Below are positions 45,176-54,502 of a stretch of DNA of 64,000 bases, piece after piece. The notes under the pieces were generated by a model. The model saw nothing but the letters and a program-made list of their open reading frames with translations. It ran no database searches and was not told the origin of the DNA. A program made the position numbers and the translations under genes. The first letter of the stretch is position 1. Each line of letters starts with the position of its first letter. Origin of the DNA: Pseudomonas poae (lineage in GTDB: Bacteria; Pseudomonadota; Gammaproteobacteria; Pseudomonadales; Pseudomonadaceae); the NCBI GenBank assembly GCA_028869255.1, contig CP110972.1, positions 2,175,001 to 2,239,000 of the forward strand, in the 5' to 3' direction.

Positions 45176-47724
45176 CTAGAACTCAACACGCACGCCCAGC
45201 GTTGCGTCGCGGCCGTTCAGTGCGTGGCTGTCCAGGTTGCGCATGTAGCCCACCTCGCCATACAGATTTACGCCGTTGGCGACCTGCAGCCTGGCGCCGA
45301 GGTTCAGGCCCAGGGTGGTGGATCGTTGCTCGGTGTCGATGGCGGTCACATCGTTGAACGTCACGGTGTTGGTCCCGCCCTTGGCGTGCCACACATCGGC
45401 CCGCACATAAGGCTGCAACGGCAAACCGCGCACCGGGTAGCTGCCGCGCAGTCGCACGCCGAGACGGGTGACGAGGTTGCTGTCGGCGGTAAAGGCAACG
45501 TCCGCGATGCCGTCATTGCGGCTATCGAGTTGCGTGCGACCGACGATCAATTGAGCCTGGGGCTCAAGCTCCCAGCGTGGGCTCAGCGCAAACGGCCAGC
45601 CGACTTCGGCGGAGGCCAGCAGGTTGTGCCCACGGGTCTGCAACTGGATGCCCGGGGCGGACCGGCTGCTGCCATCGAAGCGGGTGCCCATCAGCACCAG
45701 GTCGAGGTAGGCGCGGTGGGTGCCGATCAGCGTCCAGTACACGCCCAGGCTGTCGCCACGCAAGGTGGTGCGGCCGGCGTGCTGGTTCTGCCGGCCAGCG
45801 TTAAAGCCTTTGACGTCGCCTTTGAGGGTGCTGTGGCCGATAAAAAAACCACCGCGCTGGCGCCGACTGGCGTACACATCGCTGCCCACTTGGAAGCCGG
45901 TGATTGAGCTGTCCAGTGTCGGGCTGACCGTGCCGGCGAAGGACTGGCGGCGGCTGCTGCCATACACCCGGCCCCAGCCCGTCGGCAAGGTACCGCTATA
46001 GTGTTGCGTGCCGGGCTCACCCATGCGTTGGTGATACGTCCCCAGCATGCCTTGCACAATCTGTTGCGCGGCCGGATACAGCGCGGTGTAGAGCGGTACT
46101 TCGGGGCGGTAAAGGGGGAGCGGGGAAACGTCGGGGTTGGGCGGCAACGCTGGTGAGCCGCTGACGGGCTCAGGCACGGGCGGGTCAATCACCTGGGGCG
46201 CAGGCGCAACAGGCAGCGTGGAGCGCAGGTAATAGTTTTGCGCCGTGCCGGCCGTTACGCCGCCCTTGAACAGGTAATAGTCGAACGCGCCGGCAGACAC
46301 GCGCCCCGCCAGGCTGAACGCACTGCTGCTGCCGGTGGCGCCGTTGCTGGCCTGCACCACTTGGATACCGTCCTGCAACGTTGCCGCGCCCGCGCCGCCC
46401 AGGTTGCTGATGCGGATCCCTGTGGCGCCCTGGAGCGTGCCCTGGCTGACCACCAGTTTGTCGCTGGGCGAGTCGTCGCTGCCCAGCACGCTTTGCAGGG
46501 CCAGGAGCCCGGTGTTGCCGGTGTAATTGCCATTGACCGTCAGGGTGTCGGTGGCGAGGGTGCTGCCGGTGGCCATGTCGATCAGGCCGCTGTTGTTGAG
46601 GTTAACCGCCTGGCCACTGCTGAACGGGCGGAGGAGGCCGGAAGTGACTCGCAAGGTGCTGCCGTTATTGATCGCCAGCGTGCCGGACCCCGTGCCCGCA
46701 TCGCCGAGCACGAAGCTGCCGCCCAGGGTTACGGTGGCGTTGTTGCTCAGCGCCACCCGTTCCCAGTGGGCGTAGCGCCCCGGCGTATTGGTCTGGGAAT
46801 TGTCGAAGGTCAGGGTGTCGGTGCCGGTGCCGCCATCGATCAGCGGTGTGGAGGCCAGCAGGGTTTCGTTAAGGTTTTGCAGCAGGGCGATGTCGTTGTC
46901 CGGGCCCAGTAGAATCGGCGCATTGATTTTCCCGCCGCCGATCCAGCTGAAGGTGTCTGCGCCGGTGCTGGCGAGGATCTGCCCGTTGACGGTGCCGCCC
47001 GTGACGGTAATCGTGTCAGTACCGCCGCTGGTACTGAGGTTGCCGCCGATCAAGCTTGCGCCCGACACCCGCACGGTATCGTTGGCAAAGCCGGTGACCA
47101 GGTTGCCGATGATTGTGCCGCCCCGCATGTCGAAAAGGTTGTTATCCAGCTTCATGTCCACTCGGCCGATGCTGCCGCCCGTCATCAGCGCGGTATCGCC
47201 ATCCTCGAAGGCGCCGGTGATGGTGCCGCCACTCATCAAGAACTGATCGTGCCCGTCGCCCTGGGCCAGCGCGGCAATCGTACCGGCGCTCATGGAAAAA
47301 CTGTCGATACCGGCACCCTGGCTGATCGCCCCCGCGTTGCCGCCGCTGATCTGCACCGCATCCGCTCCCGCCCCTGGCTGAGCGCCCCGGTGACGGTGCC
47401 GCTGTTGAGCCGCAATACATTGGCGCCATCCCCCATGTTCACTGAGCCAGTGAGCCTCGCGGCCATTGCGTCCAATTGCAGCAGGTCATTACCGGCTCCC
47501 AAGGTGACATTGCCGGTAATGGAGCCGTTGCCGCTGGGGAACAGCAGCTGATTATTGCCCCCAAGGTCACTGAAACCCGGGCTGCTGCCGCTGTCACAGG
47601 TGAAGGTGTCATTGCCGGCGGTGGGGGCGATGTTACAGGCCCCGTGGGACGGCAATGGCCAGACGCTGAGAGCGATTGCCGTGGCAACGCTCACGTAGCA
47701 CTGGCGTGGAATCCGTGTGTGCAT
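45176..47724 (-). pseudogene. Type V autotransporter, frameshifted
   Basis: Corrected product 849 residues. Start MHTRIPRQCY with signal peptide (to SHGA, about 29). The passenger is a repetitive beta-helix with SGGTITG/GNL-type repeats (GTVTGALSQG, GGNAGAISQGAGIDSFSMSA, LMSGGTITGAFEDGDTALMT). The C-terminal 260 residues are the autotransporter barrel ending LGVRVEF. The frame breaks at the C4 run 47371-47374, where one missing base separates RLNSGTVTGALSQG from VQISGG. Adding one base restores AGADAVQISGG exactly. Either a fresh mutation or a sequencing error. No functional domain recognised in the passenger. Confidence 0.8.
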
Positions 47725-47981
47725 GATCCAACCTCGTTCGAGGGGATTGTTGCCCCGGCGCCTGCTGCGGCGGGCGGGGCCAGACCATGACAACGGGATG
47801 CGCGATACGGATCAGGGAGAGCGTGTTACCTGTTCGAAAACACCGGCCAATGCAAAGGGTTGGCATGTCTTTCTCGACTGCGCTTCAACTCATGCAGTGC
47901 TTGAAGCACCATAACCACGCCCGGCGGAGGTCGCTACTGTGAGAAATAACACGTATAGACCAGTTGAAAGCCTGGCTAACC

Positions 47982-48743
47982 TCAGGACAGTACAATCTCG
48001 TAAGGCTCGCGCATGCGCTCCAGCAGCACCTGGGCCAGCATCGGCGCGAGGCCGATCTGCGGGTCGCCGACCAATTGGCTGGCATACGCATGCACGGCGT
48101 GGAGCTTGCGGGCCACGCTCCAGGAGTCCAGCCGTACTTTGCGCGCACGTTGCCAGGGGATCAGCGCACCGTCGCGTACCGGCGAGTGCCAGGCCCAGAT
48201 CGGCAGTTCATACAGCTGCGCGCCCACCAGGTTGCAGGCTTGGGCGCTGGCCCGGCCGACGGCGTCGTGGTCGTCATTGCCGTCGTGGCGCCAAGTGGAA
48301 AACACCACATCGCCCGGCTGCAGGTAGCGTGCGATAAATTGGCTCATCTGCGGTTCGCGTGCGGCGAGGGCGTTATCGCAGAAGCCGCCGCGAATCCACT
48401 TCAGGCTGTGCAGCGGCATGCCCAGGCGGCGCAGGGCTTCGGCGCTTTCCTGGGGGCGCACCACGCTCAGGCGGCTGGCCGGCCATACATGCGAGCCCGG
48501 ATGGCTGGCGCTGCCGTCGGTGATGGAGATCAATTGCAGGGGGTGTTCCAGGGTGCTGAGCAATTGCAGCAGACCACCGCAGGCCAGCACCTCGTCACCG
48601 GGATGGGGGGCGACGATCACCACCCGTGCGCCAGACGGGACCAGTGCGGCCGGCGTGATAGGGGGGATCTGCGCCAACTGCGGGGCACTGTTCCAGATTT
48701 GCGCAGGACCACGGCGGCCCTCGCTTAAGGAGGCAAGCTTCAT
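47982..48743 (-). CDS. PIG-L family deacetylase paralogue with altered active site
   Basis: 253 residues from MKLASLSEGRRGPAQIW. PIG-L/LmbE fold with LQLISITDGSASHPGS and SVVRPQESAEALRRLGMPLH, very similar to the PIG-L protein at 50173. The zinc motif reads PHPGDE (H47, G49, D50) where active members have HPDDE, so the catalytic base Asp is Gly; the later motif reads GNDDH where the paralogue has GHCDH. Zinc ligands are kept. May be weak, inactive or altered in substrate. Start 48743 has AAGGA upstream. Follows the GT2 gene by 177 bp, the only long gap in the cassette. Confidence 0.85.
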   Translation of the reverse strand: MKLASLSEGRRGPAQIWNSAPQLAQIPPITPAALVPSGARVVIVAPHPGDEVLACGGLLQLLSTLEHPLQLISITDGSASHPGSHVWPASRLSVVRPQESAEALRRLGMPLHSLKWIRGGFCDNALAAREPQMSQFIARYLQPGDVVFSTWRHDGNDDHDAVGRASAQACNLVGAQLYELPIWAWHSPVRDGALIPWQRARKVRLDSWSVARKLHAVHAYASQLVGDPQIGLAPMLAQVLLERMREPYEIVLS

Positions 48744-48920
48744 GGGTGTCACATCCTTGTCGATTGATGCGGGTCGTGCCCCGTTGACGGGACGACTCTC
48801 TTTTATTCCCCACAGACTCCGCCGTGGGGGTTGCGTGGCAATCCAACCCTGGATTGCCAGCAAGGCGTTATCAGCATAGACAAGGATCGGCTGCTTTTAC
48901 ATTCGGCAACGTCGTTTTTT

Positions 48921-49580
48921 TCAGGAGGCGAGTGTCAGGCTCTTCAAATAATCGCCAAACCCGCCTTGAGCACGCGCTTGCAGACGTGCGCTGGTGATGA
49001 CTTGCGGGGTATGGCTCCAGGCGATGGACGCGCCGCAGCGTTCCAGGCTGCGCACCAGTTGCACATCTTCGTGACAGGCCAGCGGCTCAAAACCGCCGGC
49101 GCGCACATAGGCGCCGGCACTCACACCGAGGTTGGCGCCGTGGATATGGCGGTGGCCCTCACGCGCCTCGTACGCCTGGTGATAGCGGATCTGCGCGGCC
49201 GGGTCGAAGTCTTCGCTCCAGGCGTCCACGGTCACCGTGCCGCAGACGGCGTCGGCCTCCAGTGCCAACTGGGCCACCAGCCAATCGGGGGCCACGCGGC
49301 TGTCGGCGTCGGTGCAGGATATCCAGCGGGCGCCCTGGTTGAGCAGGTGCCGTGCGCCGACTCCACGCACCTGGCCCACATTGCGCGCCTGGATTTCCAA
49401 GCGTTGTACCGGGAAATCTTCGGCAATCGCCGCGCTCGCGTCGCTGCAACTGTCGAGCATCACCAGGATCTGCACCGGCTCGCCCATTAACTCCGGGTGG
49501 TTGGCCGCAATCAATGCGGCTTTCAGGCACTCGCCCAATAGCGCTTCTTCGTTGTGCACCGGGATCAGAATGCCGATCAT
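48921..49580 (-). CDS. Glycosyltransferase family 2
   Basis: 219 residues, GT-A fold only, no membrane segment. MIGILIPVHNEEALLGECL start, VMLDSCSD at the nucleotide site, metal-binding CTDADSRVAPDW, and acceptor side RAGGFEPLACHEDVQLVRSL. Transfers a sugar from an NDP-sugar, acceptor unknown. The start overlaps the methyltransferase stop by 4 bases. Confidence 0.9.
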   Translation of the reverse strand: MIGILIPVHNEEALLGECLKAALIAANHPELMGEPVQILVMLDSCSDASAAIAEDFPVQRLEIQARNVGQVRGVGARHLLNQGARWISCTDADSRVAPDWLVAQLALEADAVCGTVTVDAWSEDFDPAAQIRYHQAYEAREGHRHIHGANLGVSAGAYVRAGGFEPLACHEDVQLVRSLERCGASIAWSHTPQVITSARLQARAQGGFGDYLKSLTLAS

Positions 49581-50176
49581 CGCAGGCCCTCAAGGGTGGC
49601 GACCGAGGTGCCGTCGCGGCTCCAGAGGTCGAGGAGAAAGTCGTGCTCGTGGTGCCTGGCGACCAGGGGCATCGCCAGCCGCTCATGGAGCAAGGCGTGC
49701 ACCTGCTCGGCGGTCTGCGGGCAACCTTCGATAGACGGCCGCCAGTGGCAGGCCAGCACCTGGCCGTCACTGGTCAGGCAGGCGAGGGCGCGATCGATCA
49801 CGCGGCCCAGGTCATCGGCGTCGAGGTAGTAGCACAGCTCGCTCAGTACGATCAGTTCGAACTGGCCCGCCGGCCATTGTTCAGGCAAGCGGCTTTGCTG
49901 CACCTGGGCATGGGCAAAACCCAGCAGCCGCCCACGGGCCAGGTCCACAGCGGCCGAGGCGGTATCGCAACACAGCAGGCGGTCACAACGGGTGGCCAAC
50001 TCGATACTGAGTTCACCGTTGGCGCAACCGGGTTCGAACACCGAGGCATAGCGCGGGCGGGTCAACATGGCCAGGGTCAGCGCACGTTTGCGGCGCTCAT
50101 ACCAGCGTTGTCGGAACGCCCAAGGGTCATCGTTATCGGCAAACAGTTGATCGAAATAAGGCGTTGCCACACTCAT
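49577..50176 (-). CDS. SAM-dependent methyltransferase (NodS-like)
   Basis: 199 residues. Motif I VFEPGCANGELSIELATRCD, acidic end of strand 2 LLCCDTAS, and motif IV FELIVLSELCYYLDADDLG. The N-terminal YFDQLFADNDDPWAFRQRWY matches the NodS group, where NodS N-methylates a deacetylated glucosamine of Nod factor. Beside a PIG-L N-deacetylase and a glycosyltransferase, N-methylation of a freed amine is a reasonable inference. Four-base overlaps on both sides. Confidence 0.88.
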   Translation of the reverse strand: MSVATPYFDQLFADNDDPWAFRQRWYERRKRALTLAMLTRPRYASVFEPGCANGELSIELATRCDRLLCCDTASAAVDLARGRLLGFAHAQVQQSRLPEQWPAGQFELIVLSELCYYLDADDLGRVIDRALACLTSDGQVLACHWRPSIEGCPQTAEQVHALLHERLAMPLVARHHEHDFLLDLWSRDGTSVATLEGLR

Positions 50177-50931
50177 ACAAACACCACTTCAAAAGGTTGC
50201 AGCAGGCGTTCCACCACATAGGGCGCCAGCACCGGTGGCAGGCCGATCTGCGGGTCGCCCTCCAACTGGCTGGCGAACGCATGGATGGCGTGGCGCTTGC
50301 GGGCCACCGCTTCACAGGTCAGAGGGATTTTGCGTGCGCGGTGCCACGGCACCTGGCTGTCTTCGGGTGAGGCCCAGTGCCAGGTCCATACCGGCAGCTC
50401 GTACAGGGTGGCGCCTGCTGCGTGTGCCGCCTTGGCGCTGGCGCGGCCAACGGCTTCATGGTCGCAATGGCCGTCTTCACGCCAGGTGGTGAACACCACG
50501 TCAGTGGGTTTGAGGTAGCGCTGGATAAACGCGGCCAGTTCGTCTTCCCGCGCAGCGACTTGGCTGTCGGTAAAACCTGCGCGCAGCCATTTCAGGCTGT
50601 GCAACGGTAAACCGAGGCGATGCAGAGCCTGCGCCGATTCCTGCGGGCGTACCACGCTCAAACGCTCCACCGGCCAGCGTTTGGAACCGGGGTGGCTGGC
50701 GCTGCCGTCGGTTACCGAAATCAGTTGCATGGGTCGCCCCAATGCGGCCAAGCCTTGCAACAAGCCGCCACAGCCCAGCACTTCGTCGTCCGGGTGCGGG
50801 GCGATGATCACGGCGCGATGGCCGTCGGGCACCAGTGCTTGAACGCTGATCTGCGGCAGCTCGGCCATCATCGATGAGGCCTGCCAGTGGTGCAGCGGCG
50901 TACCCTGGCCAACAATTGGATTGGGCTTCAT
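50173..50931 (-). CDS. PIG-L family deacetylase
   Basis: 252 residues from MKPNPIVGQGTPLHHW. Intact zinc/catalytic motif APHPDDEVLGCGG (H46, D48, D49) and EDGHCDHEAVGRA, as in MshB and PIG-L enzymes that remove acetyl from N-acetylglucosamine-type substrates. Cytoplasmic. The start overlaps the upstream dehydrogenase-like stop (ATGA). Paralogue of the gene at 47982. Confidence 0.9.
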   Translation of the reverse strand: MKPNPIVGQGTPLHHWQASSMMAELPQISVQALVPDGHRAVIIAPHPDDEVLGCGGLLQGLAALGRPMQLISVTDGSASHPGSKRWPVERLSVVRPQESAQALHRLGLPLHSLKWLRAGFTDSQVAAREDELAAFIQRYLKPTDVVFTTWREDGHCDHEAVGRASAKAAHAAGATLYELPVWTWHWASPEDSQVPWHRARKIPLTCEAVARKRHAIHAFASQLEGDPQIGLPPVLAPYVVERLLQPFEVVFV

Positions 50932-51926
50932 AACTGCCACCTCCCAGCGGGTTCAGCGGCGACCCGTTCGCCGAGGGCCGCCAGGTCACGTTCGGCGTGG
51001 CTTTGGCGCACATACACCGGCAGGTCCGCCATCAACTGGGCAAAGTGCGGGTCCTTGCAATACGGGCCAGCGCCCACGGCACGCCCCACATGGTGCATCA
51101 CCTGTTCAACGGCATCTTCGATACAGGCCCGGGCTTGCTGGGCGAGTTGCCTGGCATTGGCCTTGGGTTCGCGGTCGATTTGCTCCGCGCTGGCACGCAG
51201 CACACAGGCCGCACTGTTGAGTGCACTGTCGACGGCGCCAAGGTGGGCGAGAGCATGCGGGTCCGAGCGTTTGCTGCAGTGTTCACGCAGCACCTCGGCC
51301 AGACGTTGCGCCGCGCCGTACCAGCACGCGGCGATGCCGATACCGCCTTGCCAGAAGCCGGGGCGGGCGAGGTAGTCGCCGGGGCCGCCCACCGCAATGG
51401 CGCCGGCGCCTTCAAATATCACCTCTACGCTGCCGGTGGCGGCCATGCCCACAGCATGCCAGCCCTGGTCAGTCACCGTGACGGCGGGTTGGTCCATCTG
51501 CACCGCGACCAGTTGCTGGCAACCCTGTTCATCCCAGGCCGTCAGCAACCCGTGGCTGACCACCGCGGCGCCGGAACACCAGGCTTTACGCCCCTCAATC
51601 AACAGGCGATGACCTTGCTGGCGTACCTGCACTTTAGCGTTCGGCGGCTCAGCCGCCCACATGCCCCAGGTGCTGCCCAAAGGCGGCAGTGGGCTGCCAA
51701 GTTCGGCAATGATCGCCAAGGCGTCGGTATGCCCTTCGAACAGCTTGCACAAGCGCAGGTCATGGCCTGCCACCTGTGCCAAGCGGCTGAACCGCGCCAG
51801 TGTTTCCCCGCCGCCAGGCAGCGGCAGTTGGTCCAGGCCTTCCTCCTGAAGTGCCTTCAGGGCTGTGCCCAGGGCTTGCGTGTCCGCATAGCCCGGGAAG
51901 CCTTGAAGGAATCCATGCAGTGCCAT
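50928..51926 (-). CDS. Acyl-CoA-dehydrogenase-like flavoprotein
   Basis: 332 residues from MALHGFLQGFPGYADTQALG, with GAGG before the start. Shows the acyl-CoA dehydrogenase layout: helical N-terminus (ARFSRLAQVAGHDLRLCKLF), beta-domain (GSTWGMWAAEPPNAKVQVRQ, LIEGRKAWCSGAAVVSHGLL) and C-terminal helices (WYGAAQRLAEVLREH, RAVGAGPYCKDPHFAQLMAD). Shorter than the usual 380, and no catalytic Glu is obvious, so it may oxidise a non-CoA or amine substrate. One base after the glgX stop and 4-base overlap with PIG-L. Confidence 0.82.
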   Translation of the reverse strand: MALHGFLQGFPGYADTQALGTALKALQEEGLDQLPLPGGGETLARFSRLAQVAGHDLRLCKLFEGHTDALAIIAELGSPLPPLGSTWGMWAAEPPNAKVQVRQQGHRLLIEGRKAWCSGAAVVSHGLLTAWDEQGCQQLVAVQMDQPAVTVTDQGWHAVGMAATGSVEVIFEGAGAIAVGGPGDYLARPGFWQGGIGIAACWYGAAQRLAEVLREHCSKRSDPHALAHLGAVDSALNSAACVLRASAEQIDREPKANARQLAQQARACIEDAVEQVMHHVGRAVGAGPYCKDPHFAQLMADLPVYVRQSHAERDLAALGERVAAEPAGRWQL

Positions 51927-51927
51927 G

Positions 51928-54087
51928 TCACACCTCTTCGTCACGCTGCAATTCAAACAGCAGCAGCGAGCGGCCGGTTACGGCGTACTCGTGATCAAAC
52001 TCGAAACGCTCCTGGCCACGTACTGCGGGCTCATTGGTGTCGAGCATGCAGGTCCAGAACTCACCTTCGGGCACCGGCGGCAGGCGGAAATTCACCATGT
52101 CGTGGTGGGCGTTTACCACCAGCAGCAGCGTGGCATCGGCACCGGCGCGGCGAATCCCGGTTTCCTGGGCGCGGCCATCCATCAACATGCCCAGGCAACG
52201 GCCGTGGCTGTCTTCCCACTGTTCGGTGGTCATCTCGTTGCCATCCGGCGCCAGCCAGGTCACGTCCTTCACACCGATATCTTCGTTGTAGTCGCCCACC
52301 AGGAAGCGGCCACGGCGCAGGATCGGATACGCCAGGCGCAGCTTGATCAGGCGTTTTACGAACTTGAGCAAGGCCCTGCCGTCGTCATCCAGTTCCCAGT
52401 TGACCCAGCCGATCTCGCTGTCCTGGCAGTAGGCGTTGTTGTTGCCGTGCTGGGTGCGGGCGAATTCATCCCCGGCCACAATCATCGGCGTGCCCTGGGC
52501 CAGCAGCAATGTGGCGAAGAAGTTGCGCATCTGGCGCAGGCGCAGTGCGTTGATTTCCGGGTCGTCGGTGGGGCCTTCGACGCCGTGGTTCCACGACAGG
52601 TTATTGTTGCTGCCGTCCTGGTTGTTCTCGTCGTTGTCTTCGTTGTGCTTGTCGTTGTACGACACCAGGTCGTGCAGGGTGAACCCGTCGTGAGCGGTGA
52701 TGAAGTTCACCGAGCTGTAGGGGCGACGGCCGCGATGGTTGAACATCTCGCCCGAGGCGGTCATGCGCCCGGCGAAGTCCGCGAGTTGGCCGTCATCGCC
52801 TTTCCAGAATGCGCGTACGGTGTCGCGGAACCGGTCGTTCCATTCCACCCAGCCCGGCGGGAAGTTGCCCACCTGATAACCGCCGGGGCCGCAATCCCAC
52901 GGTTCGGCGATCAGCTTGAGCTGGCGCAGCACCGGGTCCTGGCGGCAGGCCACGAGGAAGCTGTGGCGCTCGTCGAAGCCATCGCGGTAGCGACCGAGGA
53001 TGGTTGCCAGGTCGAAGCGGAAGCCGTCGACGTGCATCTCGTTGGCCCAGTAGCGCAGGGAGTCGGTGACCATTTGCAGCACGCACGGGTGGCTCAGGTC
53101 CAAGGTGTTGCCGGTGCCGGAGTCATTGATATAGAAACGCTTGTCGTCGGGCATCAGGCGGTAGTACGAGGCGTTGTCGATACCGCGCATGGACAGGGTC
53201 GGGCCGCGCTCGTTGCCTTCGGCGGTGTGGTTGTAGACCACGTCCAGGATCACTTCGAGCTTCTGCTCGTGCAGGTGCGCGACCATCTCCTTGAACTCGG
53301 CGATCTTGCCGCTGGCCAGGTAGCGCGGGTCGGGGGCAAAAAAAGCGATGCTGTTGTAGCCCCAGTAGTTGGTCATGCCTTTTTCCAGCAGGTGCTGGTC
53401 GTTGACAAAGGCGTGTACCGGCAGCAACTCCACGGACGAAATGCCCAGTTGGCGGATGTGCTTGAGCACGTCGTCTTCCATCAGACCGGCGCAGGTGCCG
53501 CGCACCGACTCGCCCACCGAAGGGTGACGCATGCTGATGCCGCGCAAGTGGGTCTCATAAATGATCGTGCGGTCCCATGGCACGCGCACCGGCTGGTCGT
53601 TGCCCCAGGTGTGCGCCGGGTCGATGACCTTGCACTTGGGCACGAACGGCGCGCTGTCGCGCTCGTCGAAGCTGAGGTCGTCATCGGGGTGGCCGATGGT
53701 GTAGCCGAACAGCGCTTCGGACCATTTAAGCTCGCCCACCAGCTGTTTGGCGTAGGGGTCGATCAGCAGTTTGTGGTGATTGAAGCGATGACCATTGGCT
53801 GGGTCATAAGCACCGTACACGCGATAGCCGTAAATCAGCCCGGGGTGGGCGTCGGGCAGGTAGCCGTGGAAAATCTCGTCGGTGTATTCAGGCAGTTCGA
53901 TACGTTCCAGTTCTACTTCACCGGCGTCGTCGAACAGGCACAGTTCGACTTTGGTCGCATTGGCGGAGAACAGCGCAAAGTTGACACCCAGGCCATCCCA
54001 GGTGGCGCCGAGAGGGAAGGGCAAACCTTCACGAATCCGCGACGGCTCGTTACCCGGCGTCGAAGGGGTTTTATGGGGTTTGCTCAT
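51928..54087 (-). CDS. glgX: Glycogen debranching enzyme
   Basis: 719 residues. Isoamylase-type CBM48 N-terminus (PFPLGATWDGLGVNFALFSA) and GH13 barrel with VILDVVYNHTAEGNERGPTL, nucleophile region VDGFRFDLATILGR, acid KLIAEPWDCGPGGYQVG and INFITAHDGFTL. Hydrolyses alpha-1,6 branches of phosphorylase-limited glycogen. Follows the DUF2934 gene by 122 bp and is joined to the downstream cassette by a 1-base gap, so they should share transcripts. Confidence 0.95.
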   Translation of the reverse strand: MSKPHKTPSTPGNEPSRIREGLPFPLGATWDGLGVNFALFSANATKVELCLFDDAGEVELERIELPEYTDEIFHGYLPDAHPGLIYGYRVYGAYDPANGHRFNHHKLLIDPYAKQLVGELKWSEALFGYTIGHPDDDLSFDERDSAPFVPKCKVIDPAHTWGNDQPVRVPWDRTIIYETHLRGISMRHPSVGESVRGTCAGLMEDDVLKHIRQLGISSVELLPVHAFVNDQHLLEKGMTNYWGYNSIAFFAPDPRYLASGKIAEFKEMVAHLHEQKLEVILDVVYNHTAEGNERGPTLSMRGIDNASYYRLMPDDKRFYINDSGTGNTLDLSHPCVLQMVTDSLRYWANEMHVDGFRFDLATILGRYRDGFDERHSFLVACRQDPVLRQLKLIAEPWDCGPGGYQVGNFPPGWVEWNDRFRDTVRAFWKGDDGQLADFAGRMTASGEMFNHRGRRPYSSVNFITAHDGFTLHDLVSYNDKHNEDNDENNQDGSNNNLSWNHGVEGPTDDPEINALRLRQMRNFFATLLLAQGTPMIVAGDEFARTQHGNNNAYCQDSEIGWVNWELDDDGRALLKFVKRLIKLRLAYPILRRGRFLVGDYNEDIGVKDVTWLAPDGNEMTTEQWEDSHGRCLGMLMDGRAQETGIRRAGADATLLLVVNAHHDMVNFRLPPVPEGEFWTCMLDTNEPAVRGQERFEFDHEYAVTGRSLLLFELQRDEEV

Positions 54088-54209
54088 GGAGTTGCTCCTG
54101 CAAAGGTCTTTTTTCAGGCCGAACGCGGCCTTGCTGACGAGAATTCAGCGGACAGTAGGGAAAAAGTGAAATCACCTCTTGCCGGCAGCGCCGGCAGGAG
54201 GCTTGAAGG

Positions 54210-54479
54210 TCAAGCCTTGGGCTTTTTCGGCGCCGCAGGCTTTTTAGCGGCCGGGGGCGCCGGCTTACTGGCTGCCGGCGCGGGTGGCTTGGCCTTGGCG
54301 GGCGGTTTGGGTGCGGTCTTGGGCTTGGCCGCAGCCTTGGGTTTGCTCGGCGTCAGGGCTTCGGCTTCCGCCAGCTTGCGCGCCATTTCCCAGTGTCGCG
54401 CATCCTCCCCATGGGGCTTGCCCTCAGATTCCCAGATCTGATGCGCTAACTCGCGTATGCGTTTGTCTTCAGTACTCAT
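54210..54479 (-). CDS. DUF2934 protein with Lys/Ala/Pro-rich tail
   Basis: 89 residues. Residues 1-45 are the DUF2934 helix pair (RIRELAHQIWESEGKPHGED then ARHWEMARKLAEAE), found in pseudomonads beside glycogen/trehalose genes. The rest is a low-complexity basic tail of K, A and P (KPKAAAKPKTAPKPPAKAKP), like histone H1-type tails, possibly nucleic-acid or polyanion binding. GAGGAG lies before the start. Function unknown. Between treY and glgX. Confidence 0.88.
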   Translation of the reverse strand: MSTEDKRIRELAHQIWESEGKPHGEDARHWEMARKLAEAEALTPSKPKAAAKPKTAPKPPAKAKPPAPAASKPAPPAAKKPAAPKKPKA

Positions 54480-54502
54480 CGCAATGCTCCTCACAGAAAA
54501 TT

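Noticed and set aside
47371..47374. Phase variation of the autotransporter through the C run
   Set aside because: Four bases is too short for efficient slipped-strand switching; sequencing error or simple mutation fits better.
51925..54441. Plus-strand frame of 838 codons opposite glgX
   Set aside because: Low-complexity valine/histidine-rich translation; glgX is intact on the minus strand.
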